A stretch of DNA of 64,000 nucleotides, taken from assembly GCF_020497125.1 (NCBI RefSeq), contig NC_059077.1, forward strand, positions 33,927,340 through 33,991,339, read 5' to 3'. Under the pieces are notes generated by a model. That model did no database searches, had not been told where the DNA came from, and was given only the letters and a program-made list of their open reading frames with translations. This DNA is from Mauremys mutica (lineage: Eukaryota; Chordata; Testudines; Geoemydidae). How positions within the stretch are numbered: the first letter of the stretch is position 1; each line of letters begins with the position of its first letter. Made by a program: the position numbers and the translations under genes. Of the stretch, positions 33,591 to 46,468 are shown one piece after another.

Positions 33591-36227
33591 AACAGCTGGA
33601 TTAAAGGATAGTCTCAGTAGAGATAGAGTTTTGGCAGTTCCAGGTTGACTCCTACCCTCAGCCACCTGATTAGATGATCAAAGAGGGTGATCTGCCAGAA
33701 TGGAAGGGATTGAGTAGGAAGCTAGAGGACTAGAGGACAAGCCATTGGAATTAGGCAGCCTGCTCACATAACATATTGATGATTAGAAATAAAGGGGAGG
33801 ATGGAGATGAGCTGACAGCTAGAAGGAGGAGGGGGTGTGTGTCAGACTATCACTTTTGTATATGGGAAACCCCCATGTACTTGAATGAAGGGAAGAAGTC
33901 AGAGAAGAGAGTAACTGATGTTAAAAGAGGGGAGGAATTTGGGAGGGAAGAAGGGAGGTTAGGAGGTGCGAGGAAGTTGACAAATCACGGTGTCTGACGT
34001 CTGGAGTAGCTTGGAGATTTCAAAGTAGGGTACAGGATTGAAAGAGGGGAGAAGGGTGAAGGAGGGAAGCAAAGAGTGGTGAGTTCCTGACAGATTCCAT
34101 TGCTTTTACTTAGTATTTAATCATTTATGTTACAGTGGCCACAGTCGGTATGGGGTCCCCATTGTGCTTGCTGCTGCATAGGAAAATACAGTCCCTGCTC
34201 CAAAGAGCTTTCAAACCTAAAGCCAGAGTGTCAAATATAGCCTATGGGCCAGGCCCAAGATCAGGTCCCAGAACACTTTCTTCTAGCCCTCAACTCCTTC
34301 CCCACACTTCAAAGTCGTTGGCCACAGCTCTGCACTCCGAAAAGGGTGGAGGTCTGAGTGGAAGAAACTGAGGGGTGACACTCATGCCTGAGGGAGCAAA
34401 AGCAACTGAGCTTTCTCCTGGCTCTTCCTGAGCAGCAATCACCAGGACCCAAAGCTTAGTCTTGGAAAGGACACTTTTTCTCAGCCTCTCTCCTCTTCCT
34501 GGCTTCTGAGCCCCATAGCAACAAGGGTGCGTGAGAGCAGGCGCGTCTTTTCCCTCTCACTGTTTCCTGCTGCTCTGCAGGGTAGCCTCAGAAAAGAGTC
34601 TCCTCCCCACATCTACTGGCACCACTGAGCCCTGAAACACCAGACCCCAAAGGGGGATTAAGGTCCCAAGATAGGGAGCAATGTGCCCAAAACGTTGATG
34701 GGGGAGCACTGTGCCCCCGGAAAGGGGGGGCCCAAATGGGATCAATAAGAGTGTGAGAGGACTGGTGAGGCAAAGCTTGCCCCTGAAGGGGACGAGAGAG
34801 AGGGATGAAGGTGAGTGTTCAAAAGTAGGTGGAGATTGAGAGAGGGAAAGTTTGCAAAAAGTGGGAGGTAGGGGTACAGTGTGGATGTGAAATTTGCCTC
34901 TTGATGGTGAAGTTTTTACCTTTGACCCATGGATTTGGAAAGAAAAGGTAATTTGGCCCTTGCTAAAGAAAGTTTACACTCCTAGTCTATAGAGGCAAAG
35001 AACAGACAAAGAATGGACCGAAGGGATCAAACATGCATGTCAACTGAACAGGGACTGGCAGGCACACACCAAGTTACTGTTCTGTCTTTATTTAAGAAGA
35101 TGGGTAGAAAGAGAGGTGGAGGAGGGAGAGAGTTTGAGGTGGGAAAGAGCTACCGAGGATGCAAGAGAGTGGATAGGAGAGGAGAAGTAGGATCAAGTAG
35201 AGAAAAGAAGGCAGAAGATCAGGCAAACTTATCTTGAAGGCAAGTTACAAGTTCACAGCTTAGCAAAAGTGAGAGCAGGAGGATGAAGAGAAAGGCAAGG
35301 CTGGGGACTGATGGGCAAAGAGAGACAGGTGAGGGGAGCAAAGTGACCAAATGTGGAAAAGAAAGCGGAGTTAGGTAGTAACCAAGGAAGCGATAGATTA
35401 GTGGCAGTCTGCTCATGTGCAGCAGCTGATCAACCCAATACAGTATGGGGACCACCACCCGTGTGTGTGTGTGTGTGTGTGCGCGCGCATGAGTCAGGTG
35501 GTGTCACTTGACTCAGACAGCCCTCTTCATGTGCCAGTATCTTTGATTTCTTGACTCAAGATCAGTTGAGTAAGTTGCACAAAATCAATGTGAGCCAACT
35601 TCCATATATGGACTTGGGAATGTATCTGTGCTCAACATCAGCCCAAGAGGTGGGGTTGCCTCAGGTACAATAGCTATGGGCACAGTGCAATAGTAGTTTC
35701 TGCTTCTGATTGCATTCAGCAGTGAAACAGGGAAAGTCTCTGAGCCTGAGGTCAAAATTTGCTAAACAGAACTGTTAGGAAAGTCAGCAATCCGTAAACA
35801 AATATCTTTCATAAACATAATGCTGTTTGGACTGCATTGCTGGGAGCACATGTGAACAGTATTGTAATTAGCTCATATGTGTCTTCCAGAGAGTCAAACA
35901 GATCTATGCTATGTGGACCTGATCCTGAAAAGTGCTGAGCATCCTTCATTCATGATTAGTACCTCCCAAAGCACCTGGCACCTAACCTTGCACCATCAGG
36001 TCCAGGTAGCACAGATCTGTTTGACTAAACAGTTGGAATAAACAGACTTGAAAATACGTATTTTCAAGAAAATCAAGAAAATTACTGCTCTCTTCAAATA
36101 GGGGTGTGGGGAGAGTTGTAAATAATGTAAATCACTGGGACTACTCACATAATGTGGATTTGCAAGGTGGGGCCTTAGATTGTAAACTCTTTAAGGGAGG
36201 TATAGCATAGGATGGTATTTTAGGAAC
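33591..36227. other. purine-rich unassigned stretch
   Basis: No gene supported. The plus strand is markedly A/G-rich in about 33776-34080 and 34780-35400. Smaller features: an antisense L2-like tail at about 34105-34235, and a palindromic repeat at about 35925-36003 (gacctgatcctgaaaagtgc ... accatcaggtcc). Confidence 0.4.
35461..35490 (+). repeat. (GT)10(GC)4 microsatellite
   Basis: Alternating purine-pyrimidine GT then GC dinucleotides, a sequence type prone to Z-DNA. Confidence 0.9.
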
Positions 36228-36300
36228 ATAGGGACTGGTATACCAGATCTGTCCAGTGGACAAGCTAGTCCAGCATCCCATCAGTGTAGATTATAGTGAC
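36228..36300 (-). mobile_element. CR1 3' end, antisense
   Basis: Taggaacatagggactggta ... ctagtccagcatcccat is a diverged reverse complement of the CR1 3' end. Confidence 0.6.
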
Positions 36301-36999
36301 ATTCAGTTGTGAGGGTTAATGTAGACAATCCTCTTTCATCCACTCCCTGCGCCATGACATTGTGACAATCAGTTTATCACTACATGCCAGTCAGTTAGTC
36401 TCCCAAGTCAGGCATGCTTATCAACCAAATCTCTATTCCAGGCCACAGGAAAATCTGCTAGGCATTCTAATTTAGTCACACCAATTTGATTGTTAGCTCA
36501 GGTCAGCTGAGGTATGACTGGCTGTAAATAACACACTGCTACAAGCTGTTACATTCTTTACTTGAAGAGCAGTAGGACTCAGGAAGGAGCACATTCATCA
36601 CACTTCCTGAGCCCTTCAGATACGGTGACCTGAGTGCGTTTCCCAGGGATTGTAAAGTGATCTTCTTTTGCACACTGATTTCTGCATAGCCCGTTCCTTG
36701 CATGCTTTATTGCACAATCAGGCAGGATCAAGGCTACAGAGTTCTCAGAAGGAAATCAATATTTTGTAGGCTAAATGGTAGGAGAGAAGAACCCTGGCAC
36801 ATAGAGGGGTCAGGGAGAGAGAGGATAAGGATGGGTACAAAACAAGATGCTCTAGAAACAACCTTGCAATGTAGGATAACCTGGCTCCTTCTCAGGCCTG
36901 AACTGTAATGAAAAATGGATACACAATATGAAACCCCATTACTGCTGTGAAGCCTCCCCACTCCAAAGTATTCAATGTACCCTAGCAAACTTGTATACC
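36301..36999. other. unassigned
   Basis: No gene or clear repeat recognised. Confidence 0.35.
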
Positions 37000-37140
37000 T
37001 TACTGTGCCAATGCATCTGAAGAAGTGAGGTTTTTTTACCCACAAAAGCTTATGCCCAAATAAATCTGTTAGTCTTTAAGGTACCACCAGACTCCTTGTT
37101 GTTTTTGTGGATACAGACTAACACGGCTACCCCCGATACT
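37000..37140 (+). mobile_element. Penelope-like element tail
   Basis: The stretch gcttatgcccaaataaatct, ttagtctttaaggtaccacc and atacagactaacacggctac is a widespread reptile repeat tail, related to the right arm at 53505-53580. The hammerhead-like fold at its start supports the assignment to Penelope-like elements, which are known to carry such motifs. No protein frame remains. Confidence 0.65.
37010..37055 (+). ncRNA. decayed hammerhead-ribozyme-like motif
   Basis: The core box CTGAAGA is intact at 37017-37023. It is followed by a hairpin (gtgagg ... acccac, one mismatch), then AAAA where GAAA is expected. A short gc-ttat-gc stem comes next, then cc where uc is expected. The layout is that of a type I hammerhead with a minimal stem III. 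At least two key positions are changed, so cleavage is unlikely. Confidence 0.45.
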
Positions 37141-39120
37141 TGTGCCAATAAAGTTCCTGAAAATAGAGAGAATGCAAATTCTGTTGCATGACTCGGTAAC
37201 AAACTGACTGATACACAGATGAGAGCCAGGGAAAGTGGAGATATAGGAAGTCTTTCTATTAATACTAAGGCTTAGAAAGAGGCTTATTTCTTTTGAACAA
37301 GCCATATTTCAAATGCAACCTTATTTTTTAAGGTTTTGTGACTTTATGCAATGTTTAAAACCTTTCACACACCAGATTACCAATGCAATTAGAGCTTTAT
37401 TCTCCACTCTGTTACACCATTCATAAATCAGGAGTAACAGCAGTCAACGAAGTGACACTGGAGTAAAAGTACTCTGTGATTTTGAGGAGAATCAGGCTTG
37501 TTAGCTCCCTCTTCTAACTATACAGTGGAGATAGCACAGAAGCAGTCACAGCTCCCTGCTTGAACTATGGAGGAGGAGCTCCTAGAAGTTTCTTCATAAT
37601 AAGTACCATTGTGCAGATTGTCTGTCGAAAGTTTAATGAGTTGTAATAGTATCCCTTGAAGGAAGGGTGGTTCCTGCCTTCACAGAAACTTCCTTGTGAA
37701 TCTGCACAGAAGCATTCTATTCTCTCTTCAGTAAACTGGGGCACTGGTTAAAATCCGTTCCAGCAGTACGTTTTCAGGAATTAAATATGCAATTCTACAA
37801 AATATAACGGACATTGCATATTTATTTCTTGCTCCATATGCAGGAGATGTAAGACCCCAAGTCAAACCTCACTGGGAAAATCTCCTTCGTCTGAGGTGTA
37901 TCTAGAGATGCACATAAAACAGAAAGAAACTGTTTTTTAAAAAGTGCATTTTCTGTATTAATATAAATTTTATATTTTTCAAGATTCATGGTAAAGGAAA
38001 TTGGAGATCAATACGCAAGAGAAAAAAACTCCACTTAATTAATGATAAAGGATGGAATATTTAGTCTTTTTGGATGGGCTGATGTCACCCTTGGTTATAT
38101 ATGGTAGAAGAGCACAGATAGACAGGATCCCTGACTAACTTAATTTTTATGCATGGAAAAAAGGACTGTTGACCATCAAAAGAAGAACCAAAGAGAACCT
38201 TCAAGGCAGGAAAGTTATGAGAGATGAGGAAATATTTCCATAGAAGGAGTGACTGATAGCTTAAGGCCGTTTAATTTAGAGAAGACACATGATCAAATTA
38301 TACAAACAATGAATAATATTCAAAAGGTATGTTAGAGGCACTTATTGACCTTTCTCGTAATGGTCTGACTTTCTGAAAGTGTTAAAGGTTGTGTCTCAAG
38401 ATCAACCCCTTGGGGTGAAGGCAGGCACCTCACTTACTTTTTACCTAGTTCTCCAGTCAACAGCAGTCATAGCCATCCAGCTGCACCTCTTAGCAAGTCC
38501 ACAACCTTTTAAGAGGATAGCATAGGGCAAAGAAAGAGTGCAAAGCAGTGCAAATGAAAAGGAAAATAGTTCCACAGCCCACAAGGAGCCAGGCTCCCTC
38601 TTACAGATCCCACAGATAGTCTCAGTTCCCTCCCCATCCTGCATGCCTAAAGGCTAAGAGTTGGTCCTGAGGATTTTAACAAAAGAAACAAACCAGCTCA
38701 TCTTCCTTTCTCAGAGGGCTCAGGCTGGCTGTACGCTCAGGCTGTTCTCAGCAAGGAACCCAGTGCTGAGATCTGAGATCGCTAGCTCTGCTTGATGTAG
38801 AGTGCCACCCAAAATGGGCTGAGTTCCTTCTTTTTAAGGACCAGCTTCCAGGCCTGACAAGCTGCACAGGTGCAGCAAGTTGGGTCAGACTGTAAACACA
38901 GAAGATCTTTAATCCCTGCTCGACTGGTGAGAAGGTTATCTGCACTACCAGAGGCCACCGGACTGACTGGAGACATTAACTCTTCATGTTGTTAGGTGTC
39001 TCTTCATTGCAAAGTGACTGTGAAACCACTACAGAACAAATTAGTATACATGACACAAACCTAACCCAATGCATATCCTTAAAATACTGGTGGTCCAGCC
39101 ATACACAACACACTCTAAGA
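37141..39120. other. mostly unassigned
   Basis: No gene supported. 37392-37500 holds a palindromic repeat (ctgttacaccattcataaat ... gtgacactggagtaaaagt). About 38245-38340 resembles a very diverged plus-strand CR1 piece (taaggccgtttaatttagag). Confidence 0.4.
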
Positions 39121-39165
39121 CAGAGGTGCACAAACTTTGCCACGTGAGGGCCACACTGGTGATTT
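39121..39165 (+). mobile_element. hAT left-end fragment
   Basis: Cagaggtgcacaaactttgc and gtgagggccacactgg resemble the left end of the hAT at 54182. No right terminus is recognisable downstream. Confidence 0.5.
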
Positions 39166-39429
39166 GCCAGCAGCCTGATGGCTGCACCTAATTTGCATGT
39201 ACAAAGTAGAGTTTTTTTCAGAGTTAAATGCACACAGTTACGCACTGCAGGCAAACAAAGCACTTCACAAAACACATAGAAAGAGAAAATATGTTTTGAG
39301 GGCTGCAGGGCAAGGTATATCAAAGGGAATCTTGCCATTGCTTCTCTGAAACTAGCTTTTTGATGTCTTGCTTTATCTTTGAGTAACACATTTTGGATCC
39401 AGGCTGTTAGCCAATTGTATTACTTTGAT

Positions 39430-39690
39430 TTGTCAATTACAATTATTATTTATTCTTTCTATAATTGTAGAGCCTTGGAGCCCCACTCATAAACCAGGAT
39501 CCTATTGTGTTCAGGTGCTGTACAAAAAGACAGTTCCTGCCTCCAAGAGTTTACAATCTAAGTATAAGACAAGAAACAACAAATGGATACAGACCAATGG
39601 GAGACTACAAGGAAACAGTAAGACAGTTTTGGTCAGTGTGAGAGGCAGTCTCAACACACCATCAAACTATCCATTGTCATGTGTTTTGAA
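39430..39690 (-). repeat. L2-like LINE 3' end, antisense
   Basis: Gagccttggagccccactca, ggtgctgtacaaaaagacag and ttacaatctaagtataagac are in reverse complement the tail seen at 18150-18275 plus the sequence preceding it. Confidence 0.6.
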
Positions 39691-42170
39691 GCCTCATGCT
39701 TTTCATGAACTTCAGTTTCTCTTGTTAGCCACAGAGAGATACTATTCGTTGAGCTATGGCTGTGCAGTCAGTTATCTTGCAAGCAAGATAAGAAACTAAT
39801 TGATCTCTATCCACAGAGATGAAGATAAATGTATTTGCTACATCTTAAATCTGCAGTATGGTTTCAATGGATAAATTTGTTATTCTTGTAGGGCAGTTGT
39901 TCATCTCCGACTCAAATTCAGGATATGGTTTTTGACTTGCAACAAGCACTTATTATTTGAAGTTGAAGAACCTTGATATTTTGCTGTCCCTGAAGCAACT
40001 GGATGGAGAGGCATCTAAAAGGCATGTAGGAACTACAGTTATCTCTGCTCAACTCACATGCTGCATTCAGTTCCTATTGCCACTTGGCACTAGCTTCACT
40101 TCAAGAGGAGGCAACAGATTTCTTTCATTTTAATTATTTATGACCCAGTCATATGAATTTGAAGCTCCTTGTACTTTCTCCAGGGTGTCAGAATCACTTA
40201 CAATCACTGTCATACACTGCTGCTTCGTTCCTAAGTGGGAATCACTTGCCAGATTATATGGAGGCTTGTTTCCTGCATAATTTAAACTCTTCCAAAATGA
40301 AATAGCTGTAAGCTAAAATAGAATGCAAGAAGGCAGAGATCATTCCAAGGCAAAGAGATTCTGTAGCCATTTGTGGTACCCCATAATTGCATCATGCATG
40401 GGGCCCAGACTATAATGCCACCCCAAATAAAGGCATTCTGCCACCTGTGTGTATAGCTTAAGCATTTACAAATATGGAAGAAGTAGAGAAGAAGCAGAGT
40501 TCAAAGCAAGAAAAGAGAAATGTTCTAATGACATCATTCAACTTTTCTACGTTTCTATTTAGTTCCTTGGCATGCTTCTGACAAAGAAAACAGATCAGTT
40601 CTTAGGAATAAACCACTGTGTGGAAGTCTGTACTCCTGCTTTATATTCTTTGCATCAGAATGCTAAGTGAAAGAGATCACCTAAAACCAAGAAGCATGAA
40701 GTTTAATGGTATGATGGGCCTGACTCCCAGGCTGGCTGCTTCTCAGAATCAGAAGTGTCTCAGTTACAGTATCAGCTATGATACATGCTAGCATCCCTGG
40801 TTCTTATTCTGGATGCTTTAAATTATTAAATCATTGTGGAATTAAGTCCAGTTTAATGGATCTTCACTGAAGTTTAGTACCTAAAACTTATGAGGTGCAA
40901 ATACGCCTGGCTAGTCAAGCAGTTCTCTCAGACAACAAAATGAAAGGCAAAACATTATACATACTCAGACTTCTCTTTTTTTAAATAAAACTGCTTTTGG
41001 ATTTCACTCCACAGAAAATACATACAGTGCAGTCAGCAGAGAAATTAAGTAGGAAAAACAATGTAAATTGTTAATTAAGAAAGCACAAACTTAAGGAGCT
41101 AATTTGCACTGGCCTACTGAAAATATCTAGCAGTAGCTCTCACATGAATTGAGGTAAAACCCTTTCATGCATAAGCCAAATGGCTCTCTTTCAGAACAGT
41201 AGTTATCAATAATTCCATGCTGGGGACCATCTGATAGGAAATCAACGACTGGTCTCTGGAATGACAGCATTCCCACTGCTCTGTTTTCCCAGTTGTCAGC
41301 TCTGTTTATAAATTGTCCATTTATAGCAAATCCAGCACCTGCTATGAACACCTCATCTGCCAAGGGCTTGACTGTATCTCAAAGAGAACTACTACGCACA
41401 TTTTCAGTTATGGTTAATCTTTTACCAGCTCTGGGATTAAAACATTTCTGAGGAGTAAACTCATTCTGCACTGGAAAAAGCCAGACAGTCCATTAGAAGC
41501 CGGCTTTCTTTTTTGACAAAAAAGAATAGCAAATTCGGTTGGCTCCTGAACGCGTCATCCTCCTTTGAAGGACTGTGCTTTCAACATTAATCAGAAAAAC
41601 GTAGAGCTGGTCTATCCCCTGCGCTGAGGCAGGACCAAGTAAACCTAGAATTTAATTCACCTAATAGGTGACTATTTGATAGAACTCCCCTCCTTTTCTA
41701 TCTTACTAAGTTAGACATCAGGTACTATTTAAATTCCACTTGAAAATCGATCAAGAAAGGTGTTTTGAAGAAATTTCACATGATCTGTTATTTTTACTGT
41801 GACTAATTTTTTTTTTAATTTGTAATTTCTATATGAATGTATTACGGTCTGACTCCGGTGTAAATACTGGGTGGGTGGTTTTGTGCGGACTCACTAAGGA
41901 GGAGAAGCTGCAAGGTGCCTTTAATGCCACCCTTCCCTTACCCCACCTGTCCTCTGTCTGAGGAGTACCCAGAGTAATAATTTGGCTACAGGATGCTGAG
42001 GAGTTCAAGTTAGTGCAGTGGCCAGCTAGCCCAGCAGGCAACACCAGCAACCAAAGTGGCGGCCAAGTCCTTGTGGGGAGGGAGCATGAGCCTGTCTGTG
42101 CTGAACAAAAGCAAAGCTGCTCTGAGAAATGCAGTACTGACCTCAGAGCCAGGTACAATCAGCAAAGAAC
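39691..42170. other. unassigned
   Basis: No gene supported. The minus-strand 78-codon frame at 41127-41363 has no family signature or convincing splice sites. Confidence 0.35.
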
Positions 42171-42178
42171 CTCAGACT

Positions 42179-42547
42179 CAGGGCCGCCCGGAGGATTCAG
42201 GGGGCCTGGGGCAAAGCGGGGGAGCTGCGGCACTTGTAGTCACCCAGCGGCGGTCCAGGTCTTCGATGGCATTTCGGCGACGGGGGGGGCCTTCAGTCGC
42301 TCCATGTCTTCGGCAGCACTGAAGGGCCCCCCACTGCTGAAATGCCACCGAAGACCCGGACCGCTGCCGGGCCAGTGCTCGCAGGATATTTCGGCGGTGG
42401 AGGGCCCTTCAGTCGCTCCATGTCTTCGGAAGCACTGAAGGGCCCCCCGCCGCCGAAGACCTGGACTGTCGCCGGGCCAGGGCTCGCGGGGCCCCTGTGG
42501 GGCCCCGGGCAAATTGCCCCACTTGCTCCCCCATCTGGGTGGCCCTG
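42179..42547. mobile_element. non-autonomous hAT element, 369 bp
   Basis: The termini are cagggccgccc and gggtggccctg, flanked by perfect 8-bp copies of ctcagact (42171-42178 and 42548-42555). The GC-rich interior contains the words ggcatttcggcg and gaaatgccaccgaag in both orientations. It also has a repeated segment cttcagtcgctccatgtctt (about 42290 and 42408). The inner motifs match those of the hAT at 379-692. Overlapping frames on both strands are by-products of this repeat structure. Confidence 0.92.
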
Positions 42548-42555
42548 CTCAGACT

Positions 42556-43194
42556 GCAGCCTAAAAGAGGGCTACTGGCTGGGTGTTTAATGTGAAAGTG
42601 CCTCACCTTTGGAATTCAATCCCCCCTCCTCTTTGGGGCAGAAATAGCTCAAAGATGTTGACCCTCAGGACTCACTGTAATGAGCCCACCTATTTGTTTG
42701 GGCTTCTGGGGGAAGCTAAGATGTATGGAAGGAGACTGGGCTTGGAGGTAATTTCTTTTCTGGCTGGTTGCTTTTCATTTGGATTAGAGATTTGCTTCTG
42801 CATTTGTTATGCATTGTGTTATGTTATGGACTGTGGATTTAGTAAGTCAGTGCTCCGAGTACAGCACTCTTAATGTCGGCAAGCCAGAATAAATAATATA
42901 AAAATGAATTAAATTCTGCTTTTGAAAGTAGAATGGGCCTTCTTTGCACTGCCTTGCACCTCAAAAATGAGTGTAACATGCTACCAACTCAGAATTCTCC
43001 ACTCACTACAATGGTAGCATTTTACAACCACTTGCAAAGGTGCAAACTGATGCCTCAACATGCAGGGGCAGTGGGGAATCTGGACCAGTGCCTCAAAGCA
43101 GTATATTGCCTCTCCTTCCCAAATAGACCAGCGGAAGTAACATTTTACATATAATGAACAGGATGCTCCCATTGGTTCTCTCTTGTAATGCAAT
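42556..43194. other. unassigned
   Basis: No gene or clear repeat recognised. Confidence 0.35.
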
Positions 43195-43606
43195 AATAAG
43201 GGGATACCCAATGAAACTGAAAGGCAGAAAACTTAAAACTGATAAAAGGACTCTTTAAATATTTAATTAGTCCATGGGACTCACTGCTCCAAGATATTAA
43301 TGAGGTCAAGAGCTTAGGAGGATTTTAAAAAGGATTAGTCATTTGTGTGGGTAGAGAGAACTTCCACTTATGTTTGAAAGGACATAAACATTTACAAGGA
43401 AAACTGTATAAATCCATATTTCACAGCATAGACCCAGGCCTGGAGTTGGGGAGAAACTATAGGAATATTATTCTATGATTGTCCTTCAAAGGTTTTCTCA
43501 AACCTTCTTTTGAAACTTGTGGTACTGGCCATTGGGAAGGAAAAAATGCTGGGCTAGATGGATCAAACAGCAGATTCATTATTTCAATTCCTAAATTCCT
43601 ACATAC
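43195..43606 (+). mobile_element. old CR1 LINE 3' part
   Basis: Gataaaaggactctttaaat, ggactcactgctccaagata and gaggtcaagagcttaggagg are decayed words of the CR1 ORF2 C-terminal coding part. A 3' end with gctgggctagatggatca ... aattcctaaattccta follows. Confidence 0.7.
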
Positions 43607-44109
43607 TCTTGCATCCATTTTTAATTGAAGTGGGGGTAGCATTCACACTTGGTGAAGTTAAGGAGTGAGTTCTAAACTTTGCTGGTGCTACTGGGCCTAA
43701 TCTTGCAAAACATTACTTGTGCAATTACTCCTTTTCTCTCAGGAGTAGCCCCACTGACTTCATGGGATTTCATGTCTGAATAAAGAACACTCCCATCCAT
43801 TTCAGGAGCAGATTTTAGGTCTTGTCAAATCTGGAGATATTTATGATGGTTCCCTCTGTTTATTGAAAAGCACCTTGTGTCCACACATAAATGTGATTCA
43901 ATTAGTTGTAATGGGAAGCAGCAGTAAGTGCAGCTTACCCCTAAAATTCTCAGCTGAATGAAGCTCAATGCTAGTGAGGATGCAACACACTGACATAACC
44001 AGTGTACTATAGACTCTAACAGGTGTCATCCCATGAGAGGTGCTGTAGCTGCTTTCTAGCCTATTTGCACTAGCATAGCCAGTGCAAAGGGAATGCAGAG
44101 TAGGAATCG
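43607..44109. other. unassigned; palindromic repeat piece
   Basis: No gene found. About 43690-43765 carries the gcccactgacttcatggga type palindromic repeat. Confidence 0.4.
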
Positions 44110-44280
44110 GTTCCTGGGAGACTGTAACAGAGCTAGGTTTGGAATTCAGTATTTGTGATCAGTACCTTGAACAACATTGCCTGTGTGGTAGAAATACCTA
44201 CCTATCTCATACGGGCGTTGTGAGTCTTTCTTCATTAATATTTGTAAAATGCTTTGAAATCCATATGAATGTAATGCATA
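44110..44280 (+). repeat. MIR-like SINE fragment
   Basis: Gtagaaatacctacctatct, gggcgttgtgagtctttctt and aaaatgctttgaaatc follow the order of the MIR 3' half. Confidence 0.55.
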
Positions 44281-46178
44281 AATATCATAAGCAACCCTCA
44301 ACAACAACTGATATGTATATGTGAGAAAGGGAGAAAAGTATGGTAAAGAAATTAGTTTCATTAGTCTGGTTTCCCAGCAGTAACTTTAAATAGTTGAACC
44401 TTTTAAAAAGGTGTTTGTTTGTTTTTAAAAAATGATGATAAATAGCTTAACAATTTAGTTTGAATGTACTCTTCTTTCCTTTGTATTTACTATGGAGGAG
44501 AAATCTATAAATAAATCAGAAACCAAAAAGGTAGCACTTTAGATCTTTGTTCTAAATTGCCTCGTCTAATTTCCTTCACTAACCCTTAGTAGCTATGAAT
44601 TATTCATTGGCTCTAGTTTTAATGTTGCTTGCTTGTGCTGCTACAGTTTCAGACAGAAGTACAGTATAACCAGCAAATTGGGCAAACCAATCTTCCACAC
44701 TATAAATCTGCCTTTCAAACATCAAAAATAATTTCTAATCACTTAAAAGCAGGCTTAATCTCTAAAAAATACATTACTGTTTTTCAATGTGGATTAGTAG
44801 TCAAGATAGATTATGTAAATGTAAATTCATATTCTGGTACCAAATATAGGAAAAAGGAAGCCTTTGAAGCCAAACAACAGCTAAGAATAATGGTTAGTAA
44901 AGAAGGGGAGTCACATGGGTAGGAAGCAGTGCTCAAGTTGCAGCTTCAGGCTACTATTTCCTCTCAACGCTGCCCCACCACATACCAGTTCACAGTCAAG
45001 CAGATTTAAAAAAGCCAGCAACGCTTTTTACTTCATCAGCAAAATGTAGGTATATTAGTCTACTTGAAGCATTTCAATGCTTATTGATTTGAAAAGCATT
45101 TCAGAGGACCGGCTTCTATTGTCTGGTTATAACACTCTTAATTAAAATCTATTTTCCTTATGACTGACTTAATAATAGGCTTGGTAATATAATGTTATTA
45201 AATCTTAGTCATCAGTGGAGTGAGTCAGAAAATTTCCATTGCAAAGTTGGGTGATATAGCCCAGAATACTCAAGAGTTCAGGATCCACAATCAGGGCCAG
45301 CTTTTAAAATGGGTTCAGCTTCCAATTAGGTATTCAAATATATGGCAAGATTTTCATCAGCACTTGGCACCGTGGGTTGCTCAGCTTTTCTGAAAATCTG
45401 GCCAAGTACCAGAATGGGAGCAGCTAGGTCCTGAGTGAGCTCTTTTTAAAATCTTGCTGCAATTATGGATGTTGAGCCCTTGAAAATCTGATCTTGCTTT
45501 TTTTTTTTAATTTACCCTACAGGATAATGAGAACAGAGGATATTATGATGGTCAACGGGTGTGTCAGCAACTCAGGATCCCGCAGTAGATCATCATGTGA
45601 ACCATGATAAACATTCCTTAGGTGTTGAGGACGTCACTAGACCTATATATAGATAGAATAAATCACATGGGGATCCCATGACAGGCAATACACATGTCAG
45701 TAGATTTCAGGACACTATAGTTTACAGGGTTAATCTTTCACTCTGTGGGTGGGTACCTGGGAGGTACTTGCCACATTTTGTTGACATGGTACATGTCTAT
45801 GCTTATGCCAGGCAGCTTGTACAGACATGTAGTCCTTTACGGAGGCTGCACAGTTTGGCTCCCATTGATAGTGTGTGCATTTTGACACATACCTTTTGAC
45901 TACAGTATTGGCCATAAGCCTAACATCTCAGGCTCACTGAGTCCACATTACATAGGAAAGGTGTTCCTACAACACCAAAACAGGATTTTCTCACCAGTAT
46001 TTTAGAAGCTCTCAGTGTGTCATTGCAGATTTCACTGGCTGGTACCATGCATTATATGAACTATCTGTGTTAACATGTAGTGGTTTTTATTGACCACTAG
46101 AATTTGTTTAATATCAATGATAAGTGGCCAGTTGGTCCATGAACAACTGCACTCAGTGGTGGATATGTGTCTGGATTT
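44281..46178. other. unassigned AT-rich sequence
   Basis: No gene supported. 45345-45480 resembles the palindromic repeat with cagcacttggcac and gctgaaaatctgg-type words. Confidence 0.4.
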
Positions 46179-46186
46179 GGTAGAAT

Positions 46187-46460
46187 CAGGGGCGGCTCCA
46201 GGCCCCAGCACACCAAGCGTGTGCTTGGGGCGGCAAGCCGCGGGGAGCGCTCTGCCGGCGCCACGAGGGCGGCAGGCAAGCTGTCCTCGGCGGCTTGCCT
46301 GCAGAGGGTCCTCTGGTCCCACGGCTTCAGCGGACCTCTCACAGGCATGCCTGCGGAGGGTCCACCGAAGCCACGGGACCAGCGGACCATCTGCAGGCAA
46401 GCCGCGGAAGGCAGCCTGCCTGCCGTGCTTGGGGCGGCAGAATTCCTAGAGCCGCCCCTG
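46187..46460. mobile_element. GC-rich non-autonomous hAT element, 274 bp
   Basis: The termini are caggggcggctccagg and tagagccgcccctg. Both flanks are ggtagaat (46179-46186 and 46461-46468), a perfect 8-bp duplication. The interior alternates gcctgcggagggtcc and its inverse ggaccagcggaccatc, giving a self-complementary, CpG-rich sequence. It is the same family as 50239-50804 and 53089-53443. Long open frames on both strands are repeat artefacts. Confidence 0.95.
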
Positions 46461-46468
46461 GGTAGAAT

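Noticed and set aside
42179..42547. CpG island marking a promoter
   Set aside because: The GC-rich block is exactly a transposon with an 8-bp target duplication; no gene starts nearby.
42013..42606. Overlapping frames of 65-141 codons on both strands
   Set aside because: Produced by the repeat-rich hAT at 42179-42547.
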